From NCBI RefSeq assembly GCF_019654975.1, contig NZ_BPEW01000008.1, positions 1 through 64,000 of the forward strand: a stretch of 64,000 nucleotides of DNA. Direction: 5' to 3'. This document shows, one piece after another, positions 42,661 through 53,312 of the stretch. Under the pieces are notes generated by a model that saw nothing but the letters and a program-made list of their open reading frames with translations, was not told the DNA's origin and did not search any database. Numbering within the stretch: position 1 is the first letter of the stretch; every line of letters begins with the position of its first letter. The translations under genes and the position numbers were made by a program. The DNA comes from Shewanella sp. c952 (GTDB lineage Bacteria > Pseudomonadota > Gammaproteobacteria > Enterobacterales > Shewanellaceae).

Positions 42661-43605
42661 CTAAAGAATGTCGTTAATCGAGATCCCTATACCTATGCGT
42701 TGGTTATGAGAATTATAGTCGATTAAACTTTCACCGTAGCCATTAAAGTATTGGGTGTATAAGCGTAAGTTGCCCATGATGGGATAACTCCAAGTAAATT
42801 CAACCGCGCCATAGTTAGGTTTTTGTACATAGTTACGTACCATCAAAGTAAATCTATGCTCATCCAGCCCATAAACGCCTCTGAATTCAATATTGCCCAT
42901 ATAGTCTGTGATATCAGGATTATCATCCCCTTGAGGCGATGTCGGTGTCTCCTTTTCATCTTCGGGGATGCGCCACCATGCTTTTGCTTCGAGTGCAAAT
43001 GGCCCTGAATCGAATACCATCATGCCGTAAATACGATTCCAGCTTCTTGATAAAGAGCCTGCTTGGCCATTTGATTGATGCACAGCGCCTACTCCCCAAA
43101 AAGAGTTCTTTAAAGGGCCGAGCTGCCAGTCGTTAGTGAAAAGCATAAACACTTCAGGTTCATGATTTGTTTCTCTAAACGGCGAAGAGATATCTTTGTT
43201 ATAAACCTGCCAATAAGATTGGTTGGTATAAGCGGCAAATAGGTGACCGTTGTCGCCAAAAACATTGTGCCACAGTGGAAACTTAAAACTTATTTGAAAT
43301 TTAGCTTCTAAATTATCAAGGGTAAAAGGATGCTCTTTTGCCTCTTGAGCAAAGGGTTCCATATTCGGTGAACTGTTGTAAGTCACAGGAAGAATGTAGT
43401 TCACCTTATGCGGTGTTATCACATAAGGGCGGTCACCGGTTTCTGTTTCTTGGGTAATACGGTTATCTACCAGTGACTTCTCACGCTTGACTTCGATATC
43501 TTCAGTGCTGCTATTTGCTTGCTCTGTGCTTTTAACGGGTTCGGCAACTGATGTAAATGTGCAGCTTAATCCAATAGACAAAAATAGTGCGCCTAGCTTG
43601 TTCAT
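42661..43605 (-). CDS. pldA: Outer membrane phospholipase A
   Basis: A 314-residue barrel enzyme with a signal peptide (about 1-21). The catalytic segment HQSNG gives H176 and S178, with N190 in SWNR; spacing equals E. coli PldA (142, 144, 156). About 50 extra residues rich in charge lie between signal peptide and barrel. It is a calcium-dependent dimeric enzyme of the outer leaflet that removes mislocated phospholipid. Confidence 0.93.
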   Translation of the reverse strand: MNKLGALFLSIGLSCTFTSVAEPVKSTEQANSSTEDIEVKREKSLVDNRITQETETGDRPYVITPHKVNYILPVTYNSSPNMEPFAQEAKEHPFTLDNLEAKFQISFKFPLWHNVFGDNGHLFAAYTNQSYWQVYNKDISSPFRETNHEPEVFMLFTNDWQLGPLKNSFWGVGAVHQSNGQAGSLSRSWNRIYGMMVFDSGPFALEAKAWWRIPEDEKETPTSPQGDDNPDITDYMGNIEFRGVYGLDEHRFTLMVRNYVQKPNYGAVEFTWSYPIMGNLRLYTQYFNGYGESLIDYNSHNQRIGIGISINDIL

Positions 43606-44024
43606 AACATTCCCTGAAATTGGTCAAAATGGTGCTTTTCTAGTTTGCGGATAAGTTTACCTAGCCAGCGAGGTTATTAACAGAGATATAGCAATCTGGT
43701 AACCCTTTCCATGATGTGGCGAACAATTCATGCTAATGAGTCGATGCGTTGTGATGTAAAGCTAATATTGGCCAAGCTAACTAGATCCAAATGCAATAAC
43801 TTAGTGCCGAATAGCAGTTCGTTGAATGGCCTGTTTAGCATGAAAAATACAATCTCCGACTATAAGTAATTGATTTAAAAGTTTTTAGTGACTTTTGAGT
43901 GCTGATTTTATGATACATGCTATCGTGCTAATAACTAAAAGTTATAAATGATTTGAATTTTCTATTTATTATGGAATAAGAGGGCGGCTATATTCAGGCT
44001 ATCAAATTAGAGTGAGGGTGCGTG
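43606..44024. other. 419-bp region upstream of the sulfate assimilation cluster
   Basis: Divergent gap between pldA and the SUMT gene. It holds the inverted repeat ATAACT-AAA-AGTTAT (43931-43945), about 80 bases before the start, a possible operator. No gene is supported. Confidence 0.5.
43931..43945. promoter_or_regulatory. Inverted repeat upstream of the cys cluster
   Basis: ATAACT and AGTTAT flank AAA as a perfect dyad. Placement suits a regulator such as CysB, but CysB sites are loose and this link is inference only. Confidence 0.3.
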
Positions 44025-44840
44025 ATGGAGATTGTAACTTTACCGGGTCAAGCCGCAGGTGGAAAAGTGTGGCTAGTAGGTGCAGGCCCTGGTGACGTCG
44101 ATCTGCTAACCGTTAAAGCTTATCGAGTACTGCAAAGCGCCGACGTTGTGCTTTATGATGCTTTAGTGAGTGCAGACATTATGGCGCTCATTCCCAACAA
44201 TGCAGAAAAGATAGCAGTTGGTAAGCGTGCAGGTAAGCATAGTGCAGCGCAAAGCGAGATCAATCAACTGTTGGTGACCAAAGCCTACACCCGTAAAAAT
44301 GTAGTACGCCTTAAAGGCGGTGACCCATTCATTTTTGGCCGTGGTGGAGAAGAGCTACAAACAATTGTTGAAGCCGGTCTCTCATTTGAAGTGATCCCAG
44401 GGATCACTGCCGCAAGCGGTACTGCAGCGTATGCAGGGATCCCATTGACGCATCGTGATTTCGCGCAAGGGGTGAGTTTTATCACTGGCCATTGCCAACT
44501 AGAAAGCCGCCCTATGGACTGGCAGGGCTACGCTAACCCCAACAATACCTTAGTAGTATACATGGGGATCTTAAACGCCAACATTATAAAAGCTGGCTTG
44601 CTGGGCGCTGGACGTTCTGCAGACACTCCTGTTGCTATCGTGTCGAAAGCAACAACTCAAGAGCAGCGCACCTTTGTTGGTACACTCGATAATATTGAAC
44701 AATTAGCATCCGATCCAGAACTTGTCATGCCAGCTCTAATGGTCATTGGTGAGGTGGTCGAGTTGGCTGATAGCTTGAACTGGTTTAAGCCTCAAGGCTT
44801 GCCAAGCTGTGAAATGAATTTAAACAAACAAGTTAAATAG
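44025..44840 (+). CDS. cobA: Uroporphyrinogen-III C-methyltransferase (SUMT)
   Basis: A 271-residue SAM-dependent enzyme making precorrin-2, equivalent to the C-terminal domain of CysG. The motifs [29 protein letters not shown] and TGHC are intact. Here it supplies siroheme for sulfite reductase, consistent with its place at the head of cysDN. It lacks the dehydrogenase/chelatase domain of CysG, which must be encoded elsewhere. ATG 44025 has GAGGG seven bases before. Confidence 0.92.
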   Translation: MEIVTLPGQAAGGKVWLVGAGPGDVDLLTVKAYRVLQSADVVLYDALVSADIMALIPNNAEKIAVGKRAGKHSAAQSEINQLLVTKAYTRKNVVRLKGGDPFIFGRGGEELQTIVEAGLSFEVIPGITAASGTAAYAGIPLTHRDFAQGVSFITGHCQLESRPMDWQGYANPNNTLVVYMGILNANIIKAGLLGAGRSADTPVAIVSKATTQEQRTFVGTLDNIEQLASDPELVMPALMVIGEVVELADSLNWFKPQGLPSCEMNLNKQVK

Positions 44841-44881
44841 ATGTGCTTAGCACAATAGAATCAAGAAGACGGAGAATTAGC

Positions 44882-45790
44882 ATGGCCGCCAAAGAGTTAA
44901 GCCATTTGCAACAACTAGAAGCTGAGAGTATTCAAATTATCCGCGAAGTTGCGGCAGAGTTTGATAACCCAGTGATGATGTATTCCATCGGTAAAGACTC
45001 TTCAGTGATGTTGCATCTTGCACGCAAAGCTTTCTACCCAGGAAAGATCCCATTTCCTTTGCTGCATGTTGACACTGATTGGAAGTTCAAAGAGATGATC
45101 GCCTTTCGTGACGCACAGGCGAAAGAGTTTGGCTTTGAATTGCTAGTACATAAAAATCCTGACGGTATTGAAATGGGCGTAGGTCCGTTTACCCATGGCA
45201 GTGCAAAACATACCGACATCATGAAAACTCAGGGGCTTAAGCAAGCACTGAATAAATATGGCTTTGATGCAGCCTTTGGTGGCGCACGCCGTGATGAAGA
45301 AAAGTCTCGTGCTAAAGAGCGAGTGTATTCATTCCGCGACAAGCACCATACCTGGGATCCTAAAAATCAGCGCCCAGAGCTATGGCGTACCTATAACGGT
45401 GCAGTTAACAAAGGCGAAAGCATACGTGTATTCCCACTGTCTAACTGGACAGAGCTTGATATTTGGCAATATATCTACCAAGAGAGCATTGAGCTGGTAC
45501 CGCTGTATTTTGCGCAAAAACGTCCGGTTGTTGAGCGTGATGGCATGATGATCATGGTCGATGATGATAGGTTGCCTTTAGAAGAGGGTGAAACGGCTAA
45601 AGATGAATTAGTGCGTTTTAGAACACTAGGTTGCTACCCATTGACTGGCGCAATGCATTCAGAAGCGGATACGTTAGAAAAGATTATCGAAGAGATGTTG
45701 TTAACTCGCTCAAGTGAGCGTCAGGGACGACTTATCGATTCAGATCAAAGTGCCTCGATGGAACTCAAAAAACGTCAAGGTTACTTCTAA
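44882..45790 (+). CDS. cysD: Sulfate adenylyltransferase subunit 2
   Basis: A 302-residue PAPS-reductase-like ATP pyrophosphatase, the same length as E. coli CysD. The PP-loop [10 protein letters not shown] and [15 protein letters not shown] mark the active site. It makes APS from ATP and sulfate as a complex with CysN. ATG 44882 follows GGAG; the frame further upstream is not needed. Confidence 0.96.
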   Translation: MAAKELSHLQQLEAESIQIIREVAAEFDNPVMMYSIGKDSSVMLHLARKAFYPGKIPFPLLHVDTDWKFKEMIAFRDAQAKEFGFELLVHKNPDGIEMGVGPFTHGSAKHTDIMKTQGLKQALNKYGFDAAFGGARRDEEKSRAKERVYSFRDKHHTWDPKNQRPELWRTYNGAVNKGESIRVFPLSNWTELDIWQYIYQESIELVPLYFAQKRPVVERDGMMIMVDDDRLPLEEGETAKDELVRFRTLGCYPLTGAMHSEADTLEKIIEEMLLTRSSERQGRLIDSDQSASMELKKRQGYF

Positions 45791-45833
45791 GCGCGGCAAG
45801 TTACAGCCTTATTAGATTTTAAAGGAATTACTC

Positions 45834-47273
45834 ATGAATCAAGCAGTCAATAACAACACCCGCTTAGCCGCTGAGCTTGAAGATTTAGGTGTGAAAGAAT
45901 ATTTATCTCAGCAGCAACATAAAGGTTTGCTGCGCTTTTTAACTTGCGGTAGCGTCGATGATGGTAAAAGCACCTTAATAGGACGTTTACTGCATGACAG
46001 TGCCCAAATTTATGAAGACCAATTAGCCAGTCTAAAAAGTGACAGTGCTAAAGTAGGCACTACCGGCGAAGAGATTGATCTGGCATTACTTGTTGATGGT
46101 CTGCAGGCTGAACGCGAGCAAGGGATCACCATCGACGTTGCCTATCGTTACTTTTCAAGTGACAAACGCAAGTTCATTATCGCTGACACTCCAGGCCACG
46201 AGCAGTACACTCGCAATATGGCAACAGGTGCATCTACCTGTGATTTAGCGGTTATTTTGGTTGATGCCCGTTATGGCGTACAAACTCAAACACGTCGTCA
46301 TGCCTTTATTGCTTCGCAGTTAGGTTTACGTCATTTTGTGGTTGCAATTAACAAGATGGACTTGCTTGGTTTCGACGAGAAAGTTTTTAATGACATTAAA
46401 GCTGAATTTGCTGAATTTGCGGCGCAGCTAGGTGATATCGATATTCGTTATGTGCCGTTATCAGCATTAAAAGGCGATAACGTCGTAGAGCGTAGTACAC
46501 AGACGCCTTGGTACACCGACGGTACTTTGCTTGATCTATTGGAGACTATCGATACTCGTCGTGAACTCAATAGCTTGCCAGTGCGTTTTCCTGTGCAATA
46601 TGTATTGCGTCCCGATCTCGATTTTAGAGGCTTCTCTGGCACACTGTCTTCAGGGGTTATTAAAGTCGGTGATGAGCTGGTGGCATTACCATCAGGTAAG
46701 CGCAGCAAGGTTGAGCGCATCGTGACATTTGATGGTGATCTTCAAGAGGCTATCGCAGGACAAGCGGTAACCTTAACACTTGAAGATGAAATCGATATTT
46801 CTCGTGGCGATCTATTATCACAAGTTGAAGATGCACCCACGCTGGCTAATCAGGTGAGCGCTGATATCGCTTGGATGGACGAAAAGCCGCTACAAGTAGG
46901 CCAGTTATATGATCTAAAAGTGGCGGGTAAAAAGTTGCAAGCAAGTGTCGCGAATATCGAGTATTTAGTTGATATCAATACGCTAGATCGTAAAGATAGC
47001 GACGTTATTGGCTTAAATGATATGGCGCGAGTGACACTTGAGTTAAATGAAGCGATTGCCATCGACCCATACACTTTGATCCGAGATACCGGTGGCATGA
47101 TCTTAATCGATCGGTTGTCGAATGCGACAGTCGCAGCGGTAATGGCTGTGACAACTTCAAAAGCAAAGCCCGCAAGCAGTCAGTTTACTGATTTTGAGCT
47201 TGAGCTTAATGCACTGATCCGTAAGCAGTACCCGCATTGGCAAGCACTTGATATTAGTAAGTTAGAGGGCTAG
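45834..47273 (+). CDS. cysN: Sulfate adenylyltransferase subunit 1 (GTPase)
   Basis: A 479-residue EF-Tu-like GTPase that drives APS synthesis by CysD. G1 [10 protein letters not shown]3 DTPGHEQY and G4 NKMD are present, followed by two beta-barrel domains. There is no fused CysC kinase; that is a separate gene downstream. Confidence 0.96.
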   Translation: MNQAVNNNTRLAAELEDLGVKEYLSQQQHKGLLRFLTCGSVDDGKSTLIGRLLHDSAQIYEDQLASLKSDSAKVGTTGEEIDLALLVDGLQAEREQGITIDVAYRYFSSDKRKFIIADTPGHEQYTRNMATGASTCDLAVILVDARYGVQTQTRRHAFIASQLGLRHFVVAINKMDLLGFDEKVFNDIKAEFAEFAAQLGDIDIRYVPLSALKGDNVVERSTQTPWYTDGTLLDLLETIDTRRELNSLPVRFPVQYVLRPDLDFRGFSGTLSSGVIKVGDELVALPSGKRSKVERIVTFDGDLQEAIAGQAVTLTLEDEIDISRGDLLSQVEDAPTLANQVSADIAWMDEKPLQVGQLYDLKVAGKKLQASVANIEYLVDINTLDRKDSDVIGLNDMARVTLELNEAIAIDPYTLIRDTGGMILIDRLSNATVAAVMAVTTSKAKPASSQFTDFELELNALIRKQYPHWQALDISKLEG

Positions 47274-47275
47274 CC

Positions 47276-49000
47276 GTGTCAGAGCTGTGGGTGTTATCGA
47301 GCATACTGTTTGTCCTTGTTGCAGCCTTAATGGCTGGAATATGGACACCCGCAGCCCTATTTTTTACCGCCGCATTAACCACTTACCTTCTTGGAATGGT
47401 GGAGTTGGAAACAGCATTGGCAAGTTTCACCAATGCAGGCTTAGTGACGTTAGTGCTGATTATTCTGTCGACGACTGCGCTAGAGAAAACGTCATTGCTA
47501 GGCAAGCTCAGCCAAGTGGTAGGTCAGGGTTCATTAGCATCAACCATGGCAAAGCTCGGCTTTTCAACCGCTATTTTGTCTTCGTTTACCAATAATACTG
47601 CAGTGGTGTCATCCTTAATTGGTGTGGTGAGGCGTAATCAGTCACACGCACCGGCTAAGTTATTACTGCCACTGTCTTATGCGGCCATCCTCGGCGGCAC
47701 CTTAACGTTGATTGGCACTTCTACCAATCTTATTGTTAACTCCTTTGTTGAAAACGCAGGTTTGGAACCCCTAGGCTTTTTTGAGTTTTCACTGATTGGT
47801 GTTGTGATCGTCACGCTTGGCGTTGGTTTACTGGTATTGCTTGCCAATGTGCTGCCCGATAGACGTGAAGAAAGTGCAGAAGAAAACTTACCTTATCTGC
47901 TTGAAGCGCGTGTGGCTAAACAGTCGCAGTTGATTGGTAAGAGTGTACTGGATAACCGCTTACGTGCATTGAAAAAGCTTTACTTAGTTGAACTTGAGCG
48001 TAGTGGTATACGTATTTGCCCTGTTCCTCCGCATCTAGTGCTGCAAAGTGAAGACATATTACGCTTTGGTGGTGCAGTTGAATCGGTCGAATTATTGCAT
48101 CAGTTTGATGGACTTGAATGGTTTGGTAAGCAGCAAGCTAAAGGGCAGAACCTCATTGAAGCAGTGCTTTCTCCAACATCAAAACTGGTTGGAGCCTCGT
48201 TAAAGGCATCCAAATTTAGAGAGCGCTTTGATGGTGCTGTACTGGCTATTCGTCGTGGGCACCACCCGTTAAAAGGTGGCCTTGGTGATATTGAGCTGCA
48301 AGCGGGTGATGTTTTATTGATTACTCCCGGCGATAGTTTTAGCCATAACGCCAAGTTAGCCTCTGACTTTGTCGCGGTAAGTGGTTTAGATTTGAGTGTT
48401 CGGTTAGATAATAAACGCAGTCGTTGGGTGCTCGGCGGCTTTGTGTTAACCATTTTTGCCAGTCTTATAGGCGCTATACCCTTGATTAAAGGCTTACTGC
48501 TACTGCTGATTAGTTATGTCGCTATCGGTGCCGTGAGCTTAACAGAGTTAAAGCGACGCTTTCCTATTGAGCTGGTTGTTATTGTAGGCAGTGCACTTAG
48601 TTTAGCTAATCTGATGTTATCGACGGGGCTGGCAAATGATATCGCTAGCTTTATCTTAACATCACTCAATGGGTTTGGTGTTTTTGCCGCTTTTGTCTGT
48701 GTGTATTTTTTAACGTTACTGCTAACAGAGCTTATTACTAATAATGCGGCAGCAGCACTCGCTTTCCCAGTGGCTTACGCCATCGCCTTGAATTATGGCG
48801 TCGATACTCGGCCATTTATTTTAGCGGTTGTATTTGGCGCGAGTGCGAGTTTTATTTCGCCTTACGGTTATCAAACTAACCTAATGGTTTATAGCGCGGG
48901 GAATTATCGTTTTAGCGATTTTTTAAGAGTGGGAATACCGTTATCGGTATTGTACTCGTCGATAGTCATTATTTTAGTGCCAATGCTGTTCCCGTTTTAG
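47276..49000 (+). CDS. SLC13-type permease with RCK_C domains, probable sulfate transporter
   Basis: A 574-residue membrane protein with about 11-12 helices in two blocks and two TrkA-C/RCK_C-like domains between them (roughly residues 205-375). The paired hairpin motifs FTNNTAVVSSL and ITNNAAAALAFPV are those of the divalent anion:Na+ symporter family. The GTG start lies two bases after cysN, so it is an operon member and sulfate is the natural substrate guess. Confidence 0.85.
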   Translation: MSELWVLSSILFVLVAALMAGIWTPAALFFTAALTTYLLGMVELETALASFTNAGLVTLVLIILSTTALEKTSLLGKLSQVVGQGSLASTMAKLGFSTAILSSFTNNTAVVSSLIGVVRRNQSHAPAKLLLPLSYAAILGGTLTLIGTSTNLIVNSFVENAGLEPLGFFEFSLIGVVIVTLGVGLLVLLANVLPDRREESAEENLPYLLEARVAKQSQLIGKSVLDNRLRALKKLYLVELERSGIRICPVPPHLVLQSEDILRFGGAVESVELLHQFDGLEWFGKQQAKGQNLIEAVLSPTSKLVGASLKASKFRERFDGAVLAIRRGHHPLKGGLGDIELQAGDVLLITPGDSFSHNAKLASDFVAVSGLDLSVRLDNKRSRWVLGGFVLTIFASLIGAIPLIKGLLLLLISYVAIGAVSLTELKRRFPIELVVIVGSALSLANLMLSTGLANDIASFILTSLNGFGVFAAFVCVYFLTLLLTELITNNAAAALAFPVAYAIALNYGVDTRPFILAVVFGASASFISPYGYQTNLMVYSAGNYRFSDFLRVGIPLSVLYSSIVIILVPMLFPF

Positions 49001-49076
49001 ATTTTACTCAATCTTAAGCGTGTTACCTGATAGCTTGGCGCATTGTTATTTATTCGATTAAAGTTTTGGAGTGGTT

Positions 49077-49694
49077 ATGTCTGACATCGTTTGGCACCAA
49101 CATAGTATTGACCAAGAGTCTCGCGCAAAGCTGAAAGGGCAAAGCCCTGTGTTACTTTGGTTTACTGGGCTTTCTGGCTCTGGTAAGTCAACGCTAGCAG
49201 GAGCATTAGAGCGGGCGCTGTATGATGCAGGCTTTCATACTTATTTGCTCGATGGTGATAATGTTAGGCACGGTCTGTGTAAAGACTTAGGCTTTAGTGT
49301 TACAGATAGAGATGAAAATCTACGCCGAGTGGGCGAAGTTGCCAAGTTGATGGTTGATGCCGGTCTAGTGGTGCTATCTGCTTTTATCTCGCCGACTAAA
49401 GAGGAGCGCGAGCGCGTTCGTGCACTTTTTGATGAGGGACGCTTCATTGAGGTTCATGTGTCTACGCCGATAGAAGTCTGTGAAGCGCGTGATCCTAAAG
49501 GACTTTATAAAAAAGCCCGAGCGGGTGAAATAAAAGACTTTACTGGGATCTCCGCGCCATACGAAACGCCAACGGCGGCGGAGCTGACTATAGACACCAA
49601 TAAAGGTGATTTAGCATCTCAAGTTAGCGCGTTGCTCGACTATCTCGCAGCCATTCAGGTGATTGATGGAGCTAAGCTAAAAGCTGCAGGTTAG
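49077..49694 (+). CDS. cysC: Adenylylsulfate kinase
   Basis: A 205-residue kinase making PAPS from APS. Walker A GLSGSGKS at 31-38, then [16 protein letters not shown] and [14 protein letters not shown] as usual. GGAG at 49068-49071 sets the ATG at 49077. It ends the sulfate cluster and is followed by a strong terminator. Confidence 0.96.
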   Translation: MSDIVWHQHSIDQESRAKLKGQSPVLLWFTGLSGSGKSTLAGALERALYDAGFHTYLLDGDNVRHGLCKDLGFSVTDRDENLRRVGEVAKLMVDAGLVVLSAFISPTKEERERVRALFDEGRFIEVHVSTPIEVCEARDPKGLYKKARAGEIKDFTGISAPYETPTAAELTIDTNKGDLASQVSALLDYLAAIQVIDGAKLKAAG

Positions 49695-49720
49695 TTTTCC
49701 ACTCAAGCTGAACTGAAAAC

Positions 49721-49756
49721 AATGCCATACATGGATTCATGTATGGCATTTTGTTT
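49721..49756 (+). terminator. Terminator after cysC
   Basis: AATGCCATACATG (49721-49733) pairs with CATGTATGGCATT (49738-49750) around GATT, followed by TTGTTT. Confidence 0.88.
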
Positions 49757-49943
49757 ATACGGTGGCTTGGCTTAGTACTCCAGCAGAATTCCTAACAGGG
49801 AGTGGCAATTCTGTGAAATCTAAATATGTGGTTAAGTTAAAGGAGGACTGTGAGGCAGATTTTTTTACAAAGAGGTGAATTAAGTAAGCTACTATGTTCA
49901 TTCTCATAAATGAAGTTATGTTCCTAAAAGAGAAGCTTGGTCG

Positions 49944-50516
49944 ATGCCTAAACCTGAACTATCGAAAATTATTTCATTCGAGACAGCGCAAAAACTTGCT
50001 GAGTGGCTCAAAGAAAACCACGCAACTGAAACAGAGTTGTGGGTAAAGATATTTAAGAAAGGTTCAAAGATTCAGAGCGTGACTTGGGATGATGTGGTAG
50101 TAGAGGCTTTATGCTGGGGCTGGATAGATGGCATAAAGAAGTCGATTGATGGGCAAGCTTATCTTCAGCGTATTACCCCAAGAAAAGCTCGCAGCAGCTG
50201 GTCTAAAAGAAATACTGAACATGTCGAACGTTTGGTAAGTGAAGGGCGGATGAGGGAGCCTGGCTTGCTACAAGTCTTGGCTGCTAAAGAGGACGGTCGC
50301 TGGGAGAGTGCTTATCGTGTCAGTGAGATGGTGGTGCCCGCAGATTTCTTAGCTGAACTAGAGACTCTGCCGCAAGCCAAGCAGTTTTTTGAAAAGCTGA
50401 ATAAATCGAGTCGTTATGTAATCGCTCATGGTCTAGCAAGCGCAAAGAAACCTGAAACCAGACAGAGACGATTTAGCAAATACATGATTATGATGGTTAA
50501 TAAACAAAAGCCGTAA
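49944..50516 (+). CDS. YdeI/OmpD-associated-family protein
   Basis: A 190-residue soluble protein with the family signature ELWVKIFKKGS, then VEALCWGWIDGIKKSID and ITPRKARSSWSKRN. Members are often labelled bacteriocin-protection or OmpD-associated proteins, but the molecular function is not established. It stands alone with a 249-base gap before it, which holds only the cysC terminator. Confidence 0.8.
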   Translation: MPKPELSKIISFETAQKLAEWLKENHATETELWVKIFKKGSKIQSVTWDDVVVEALCWGWIDGIKKSIDGQAYLQRITPRKARSSWSKRNTEHVERLVSEGRMREPGLLQVLAAKEDGRWESAYRVSEMVVPADFLAELETLPQAKQFFEKLNKSSRYVIAHGLASAKKPETRQRRFSKYMIMMVNKQKP

Positions 50517-50575
50517 ATAATCGAGGCTCGGTATCAACGACTATCAACTGAGTGCGTCCTTTACTATATGACTCG

Positions 50576-51436
50576 CTAATCTATCCTGAAATCTTGGGAA
50601 AATACCGCTTTTAGTGCTTTGATGTAGCTGGTGTCAGTATTGAAGTGGATCAACTGCGCAAGTTCATCGCCTACTGGCGTAAAACGATAATAGCTAAAGA
50701 ACAGCTGACCACTTTTGGGTGTAAGCTTTAGCTTGATGTTACTGAGCGCAAAGTTAATCGGCTTTTTACTACTAAGTAGACCTGTTTCTAGTTCACTGCG
50801 GTGTAAAATTCCGGCCTCAATCAAGGTTAAAATATTGGAATAGGGTAAGCCAAACTGTGATAACGCTATATTGGTTTGGGTGGGCTTCTTAAATAGATGA
50901 CCTAAACCACCGGCATGCTTAAAGCCAATGACTAGTTTCAATTTGCTCTCATTATTAACCAGTACTGACATCCCTAAGGCTTTTTCCAATATCTGCGCTT
51001 CTTTGTGGGTTAGCTGTTTTAAAGTGGTTAATGTACGGAGGCTAAAGTTACCTGGGTTGGTGATCTCGCTGGCTAAAATACGCCCCCAAAGCTCCTGCAT
51101 TTTGCGATTGTGGATCTGCTCCGCAAGCTGAAAGAATTGGTGCGCCCAATCGGCATCGAGATCCATACCGGTTACATCAGATGGTGTTTGGCTTATGGCA
51201 ATCTTATAGATGGTTTCTAAATTTGATTGGTACTGGTTAGCGAGCTTTTGCGCTCTATACGCGCTGCGTTCGGTAATAGAAGCACTACTTGGCCGGTAAT
51301 CACCTTCGCTGCTGAGTCCAAGCATTCGTCCTAGGAGCAGTGCTTTCTTTCTTGCTGACACGTCGGCTGATTTAGCGCTATCAATAACCGTTGGTTTGTC
51401 TGTATGCACTTTTGTGTCTTGCACTGTTTCAACCAT
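50576..51436 (-). CDS. TIGR03899-family protein
   Basis: A 286-residue cytosolic protein with the motif LWGRILASEITNPGNFSLRT near residues 118-137, shared with DUF2806-like proteins. Function unknown; the family is mostly found in marine gammaproteobacteria. It has no signal peptide and is monocistronic. Confidence 0.7.
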   Translation of the reverse strand: MVETVQDTKVHTDKPTVIDSAKSADVSARKKALLLGRMLGLSSEGDYRPSSASITERSAYRAQKLANQYQSNLETIYKIAISQTPSDVTGMDLDADWAHQFFQLAEQIHNRKMQELWGRILASEITNPGNFSLRTLTTLKQLTHKEAQILEKALGMSVLVNNESKLKLVIGFKHAGGLGHLFKKPTQTNIALSQFGLPYSNILTLIEAGILHRSELETGLLSSKKPINFALSNIKLKLTPKSGQLFFSYYRFTPVGDELAQLIHFNTDTSYIKALKAVFSQDFRID

Positions 51437-51498
51437 CAGCCGAGTCCTTTGTAAACATTACAGTTATCTTTATGCCGAACAAGTCGTTCATTGTCTAG

Positions 51499-52686
51499 CT
51501 ATTTGTCTGCATTAACCAGTGGTGCTAGCTTGCCAAATAACGCTACCTCTTCGCCCCTTTGTGGATGTCGAGGCACATTTATCGCTAAGATCAGTGAGCA
51601 AACAGCGAAGCCTGCACCGATGTAAAATACCAGCGCTGGCGAGGTTAGCCACAAAAGCCCTAGAAGTGCAGGGATCACGACCGCCGCAATATGGTTAATG
51701 GTGAAACTGACCGACATAGTTGCGGCAATATCTTTGGGATCAGCAATTTTCTGAAAGTAGGTTTTTACTGCAATCGCCATCGCAAATAAAAGGTGGTCAA
51801 TCACGTAGAGCGCAGCGGCAGCTTCTGCGTGCTCGACTAGCGCATAGCTGACAAAAACCAGTATTAAACCAACATATTCAATAGTGAGTGCATTACGCTC
51901 ACCAATACGACCAATGAAGCGGCCTATGGCTGGTGCAAATAACAGATTTACCACGTAATTGATTAAGAATAGTGAGGTGATCTGGCTGATACTGTAGCCA
52001 AATTTTTCAACCATCATAAAGCCTGCGAATACCATGAAGATCTGTCTTCTGGCACCGGAGAAAAAGGTCAGCATGTAATATAGCCAGTAGCGTTTTCTGA
52101 GAATAATTTTCTTGTGTTGCACTTCACCCTGAGGAAACGTCGGGAAGTACATCGTAATAGTGATGACCATGACGAGTCCTAATACACCGATGATGGCATA
52201 CATCCATTGGTAATCGAGCTGTAGCCAAGTCATCACTAGCCAGATGCTGCCGTAGCCCAATAGTGCAGCTGCGCTTCGCCACGCGAGTGCTTTTCCTAAA
52301 AAGGCAGCGGTGTTTTTCTTTTCTACCCATTGCAGTGTTAATGATTGATTAACTGTTTCAAAGTAGTGAAAGCCAATCGACATCAATACCGTGGTGATAT
52401 ATAGCCCCAGCACTTGTGGGAAGAATCCGGTTATAGCAACTCCCACGCACAATAAGGTTAGCGATAATAAAGCAAAGGTTTGCTCTCTGATTAGCAGCAG
52501 TACAAAGATAGCAGTGAATGCTAGAAAGCCCGGAACCTCTCTTAAACTTTGTAATATGCCAATTTCAGCACCAGTAAACTGTGCTCGTTCAATGACAAAA
52601 TTGTTAAGCAGCACCTGCCAGACGGCAAACACGAGTGACATGATGAATGTCATCCAAAGTAATAATTTTTGCGGGTTATTCTTCAT
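51499..52686 (-). CDS. MFS transporter
   Basis: A 395-residue permease with 12 predicted membrane helices. The ATG at 52686 (MKNNPQKLLLW) is preferred over the longer frame to 52734, because the extra N-terminus is polar and unlike an MFS start; GGAT lies upstream. It encodes no motif that fixes the substrate. Confidence 0.8.
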   Translation of the reverse strand: MKNNPQKLLLWMTFIMSLVFAVWQVLLNNFVIERAQFTGAEIGILQSLREVPGFLAFTAIFVLLLIREQTFALLSLTLLCVGVAITGFFPQVLGLYITTVLMSIGFHYFETVNQSLTLQWVEKKNTAAFLGKALAWRSAAALLGYGSIWLVMTWLQLDYQWMYAIIGVLGLVMVITITMYFPTFPQGEVQHKKIILRKRYWLYYMLTFFSGARRQIFMVFAGFMMVEKFGYSISQITSLFLINYVVNLLFAPAIGRFIGRIGERNALTIEYVGLILVFVSYALVEHAEAAAALYVIDHLLFAMAIAVKTYFQKIADPKDIAATMSVSFTINHIAAVVIPALLGLLWLTSPALVFYIGAGFAVCSLILAINVPRHPQRGEEVALFGKLAPLVNADK

Positions 52687-53312
52687 TGAAACGATCCATG
52701 TACTACGGCGAAAGGATGAGCAGTATATACCCAATTAACATTAAGCAATACAAAGATGTGAATGCCTAAAAATACTCTCGCTTTTCGGACGCCAGATCCT
52801 TAGCTGCATTAATCACGCTGAAGTTCTCCATTTTTACTTGCCCTAATTTCGGCTTTGTAATCTAACGAGTTGGGTATGAGTTGCTTACACAAAACCTGCT
52901 TTGCAACGTGGTAAGTGTTCAGCTTCGACTTGGTGTAAGTGCTTTCTACACAAGTACATATTCAGCGCATATTGGTTGTGATATTACCAATGTAAAGCCT
53001 TATGTATGCTCCACTCTCTGGCACTATTTTTAGTTAACAAGTTTGTAATAGCTAAATAATTACAGATTTCACCAATTTAATCTCCACTGCCATTTTTAAA
53101 TCTATCTGCTATATAGGTCAAATTTAGTTATTGAAATATAACAGTTTATTGTTTGGGTGAATAAGTGTTACCGCTGTTAATTTGCTTTGGCTAATGTAAG
53201 TTTAATGTAAATTGTATTGTAAAGAATAATGCAAATCGTTCTCATTTGATGTAGTTTGGCGGCAATTATTAGGGATGCTGGTTTCCAGCAAGAATTAATC
53301 GAGAGCCGTTTT
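52687..53312. other. 626-bp intergenic region with a Fur-like site
   Basis: Divergent region between the MFS and porin genes. Its 3' end holds the Fur-like site at 53231-53249; the rest is AT-rich and shows no supported gene, terminator or repeat. Confidence 0.5.
53231..53249. promoter_or_regulatory. Fur-like box upstream of the porin operon
   Basis: GCAAATCGTTCTCATTTGA agrees with the Fur-type palindrome GCAAATGATTATCATTTGC at 15 of 19 positions. It ends 63 bases before the porin ATG, within promoter range. Confidence 0.72.
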
